A DNA stretch of 6,720 nt from Idiomarina sp. UBA6142. Its GTDB lineage: Bacteria; Pseudomonadota; Gammaproteobacteria; Enterobacterales; Alteromonadaceae. This document shows, piece by piece, positions 5,271 to 6,720 of the stretch (position 1 is the stretch's first letter; each line of letters opens with the position of its first letter). The position numbers and the translations under genes were made by a program. The notes under the pieces are model-generated. The model did not search any database. It was not told the origin of the DNA and worked only from the letters and a program-made list of their open reading frames with translations. The DNA lies in contig DIVC01000027.1 of assembly GCA_002423905.1 (NCBI GenBank), forward strand, positions 1 through 6,720. The letters run 5' to 3'.

Positions 5271-6272
5271 GTGGCGACTGATGTACTTCCGATTACTCTG
5301 CGACCGATCTGGCAACGCGAACTTGCTGAGGTGTGTACCGATGCCAAGCAGCTCGCTTTACAGCTATCGCTGCCAGCCAACTTCATTCATGAGCATTTAG
5401 CTGCTAGCAAGTTATTCCCATTACGAGTGACCCAACATTTTATTCGGCTGATGGCTCACGGTGATAGTAACGACCCACTACTTCGCCAAGTGCTGCCGCA
5501 TGCTCATGAGTTTATTGAAGCCGACGGTTTTGTCGCTGACCCGCTGGCGGAACAGCAACAGCAACAACCCGGTATACTGCACAAATATCGCTCGCGGGTG
5601 CTGGTGATTCTGCGTGGTGGTTGCGCGATTAATTGTCGTTACTGCTTCCGTCGCCATTTTCCCTATGACCAGCATCATTTTGGTCCACAACAGCGAGCTG
5701 AACTACTCGAGCTCATTCGCAGCGATAGCGCCATCAATGAAGTGATTCTGAGTGGCGGCGACCCATTACTTGCCACCGATGAACAGTTAGATCGATTGCT
5801 CAGTGAACTCGAAGCGCTGCCGCAACTCACTCGGGTACGTATTCATTCGCGCTTACCGGTGGTGCTGCCAAGCCGTCTTACCACAAGCTTAGCGGAACGT
5901 CTGCAGCAAAGCCGTCTCAATGCAGTGCTGGTCATTCACAGTAATCACCCCAACGAAATTGATCCCATTCTCACTGCGGCACTGCAACAGTGGCGGTCGT
6001 ATAACATCACCCTACTCAACCAAAGTGTACTGCTGCGTGGCATCAATGATCGCGCAGATATTCTCGCTCATTTAAGTGAAAAATTATTTGCCGCCGGCGT
6101 TTTGCCTTACTATCTGCATCAGTTGGATAAAGTTGCGGGCGCAAGTCATTTCGCTGTGAGTGATGACCAGGCCCGCCAAATTGAGCGTGAGCTCAGGGGA
6201 ACCTTACCGGGCTTTCTGGTTCCCCAACTGGTTCGTGAAATTGCTGGGGAAGCCAGTAAAACGCCGTTATAA
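5271..6272 (+). CDS. epmB: EF-P lysine 2,3-aminomutase EpmB (YjeK)
   Basis: A radical SAM, PLP-dependent enzyme that converts (S)-alpha-lysine to (R)-beta-lysine, the donor used by EpmA for EF-P. The 4Fe-4S motif CxxxCxxC is Cys118, Cys122, Cys125 in GGCAINCRYCFRRHFPY (116-132). Other family marks are SGGDPL (161-166), RIHSRLPVVLP (190-200), LLNQSVLLRGIND (248-260) and YYLHQLDKVAGASHF (280-294). The terminal GEASKTPL holds Lys330, the expected PLP Schiff-base lysine by comparison with lysine 2,3-aminomutases. The protein stops three residues later, so at 333 residues it is about nine shorter than E. coli EpmB (342). A Gln run (95-99) replaces a non-repetitive stretch of the E. coli protein. 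The start is GTG at 5271. It diverges from efp, as in E. coli, and ends 7 bp from the convergent DUF3016 gene. Confidence 0.96.
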   Translation: MATDVLPITLRPIWQRELAEVCTDAKQLALQLSLPANFIHEHLAASKLFPLRVTQHFIRLMAHGDSNDPLLRQVLPHAHEFIEADGFVADPLAEQQQQQPGILHKYRSRVLVILRGGCAINCRYCFRRHFPYDQHHFGPQQRAELLELIRSDSAINEVILSGGDPLLATDEQLDRLLSELEALPQLTRVRIHSRLPVVLPSRLTTSLAERLQQSRLNAVLVIHSNHPNEIDPILTAALQQWRSYNITLLNQSVLLRGINDRADILAHLSEKLFAAGVLPYYLHQLDKVAGASHFAVSDDQARQIERELRGTLPGFLVPQLVREIAGEASKTPL

Positions 6273-6279
6273 ACGGTTG

Positions 6280-6720
6280 TTAGCTGGAAAAGTTGGCTTG
6301 AAACCACTTATCGAGTAAGCGTTTTTCATGATACAAATCGTCACGGCCAGAAGCCATCATCGCTTTGCGAGTTTCTAAAAGGCCCATATCCTTCACGGTT
6401 TCAGCGCCTGATTTTAGCACCGTGCCACTAGCATCCAAATACTCAAAACTCAGTGTTATCATTGGATAATCAATGCGGTTCATAACGCGCACAGGAATAA
6501 AGCTATCGGTAAAAATAGGCTCAACTCGCCCAGCCAAATCCAAATCAGTCACGGTAATACGCAGCACATGGTCGGCTGGTAACGCTGCCGCAAGTTCTTG
6601 AAAATGAGCGGTTAAACCGCTAGTTACGTTATTTTGGAAGCGTTCCTGCAATTCTTGTGCAGCCCGAATATCGCGATAATTCTCGACATCTTGCCAAGTC
6701 ACCTCCGCCGTTGCCGCTTG
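6280..6720 (-). CDS. DUF3016 family protein, probably secreted (5' end outside window)
   Basis: A 146-residue fragment whose frame stays open to the window edge. It resembles the DUF3016 family: VTWQDVENYRDI (7-18), the central RITVTDLDLAGRVEP (54-68), a basic VRVMNRIDYPMITLSFEY stretch (77-94), and the C-terminal YHEKRLLDKWF (130-140). The GTG at 6702 gives an apparent start, but it reads as the Val of the conserved VTW, with QAATAE encoded just before it. That looks like the end of a signal peptide, so the true start lies beyond 6720 and the protein is probably periplasmic. No biochemical function is known for the family. It converges on epmB with 7 bp between stops and no room for a separate terminator. 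Confidence 0.75.
   Translation of the reverse strand, partial: QAATAEVTWQDVENYRDIRAAQELQERFQNNVTSGLTAHFQELAAALPADHVLRITVTDLDLAGRVEPIFTDSFIPVRVMNRIDYPMITLSFEYLDASGTVLKSGAETVKDMGLLETRKAMMASGRDDLYHEKRLLDKWFQANFSS

Overview
The window is an ordinary chromosomal stretch from a gammaproteobacterium, most likely a marine Alteromonadales-type organism (Idiomarina-like is a guess from gene content, not established). The evidence is an E. coli-type TrmA, an EF-P with the lysine-34 loop encoded beside both EpmA and EpmB, a DUF3016 protein, a secreted S8 protease with a PA insert, and a Zur-type operator. Coding density is high. No mobile element, CRISPR array, tRNA or rRNA gene was seen.

Layout. Positions 46-73 hold a hairpin terminator for a leftward gene (96-1700) encoding a secreted subtilisin-family protease with signal peptide, I9 propeptide, S8 catalytic domain with inserted PA domain, and a Gly/Asp/Thr/Lys tail. 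A 213-bp divergent spacer with two short inverted repeats separates it from rightward trmA (1914-3020). TrmA converges on a leftward MerC-like four-helix membrane protein (3061-3507). A four-copy 7-bp tandem repeat straddles the trmA stop. The merC-like gene has its own promoter, whose -10 lies inside a near-perfect Zur box (3533-3553). Upstream on the same strand are epmA (3601-4575) and efp (4590-5159), 14 bp apart and probably one operon. epmB (5271-6272) diverges from efp across a 111-bp spacer that carries a good efp promoter and a perfect 14-bp palindrome. epmB then converges, with only 7 bp between the stops, on a leftward DUF3016 gene whose 5' end lies outside the window.

How the genes work together. 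EpmB converts lysine to (R)-beta-lysine, EpmA attaches it to Lys34 of EF-P, and EF-P relieves ribosome stalling at proline runs. The window thus holds substrate protein and both core modification enzymes; the hydroxylase EpmC is not here. TrmA makes m5U54 in tRNA and is functionally separate, although also translation-related. The protease, the MerC-like protein and the DUF3016 protein appear unrelated to this module.

No wholly new system is evident. The most informative signal is the Zur-type operator on the MerC-like gene, which points to zinc limitation rather than mercury resistance.
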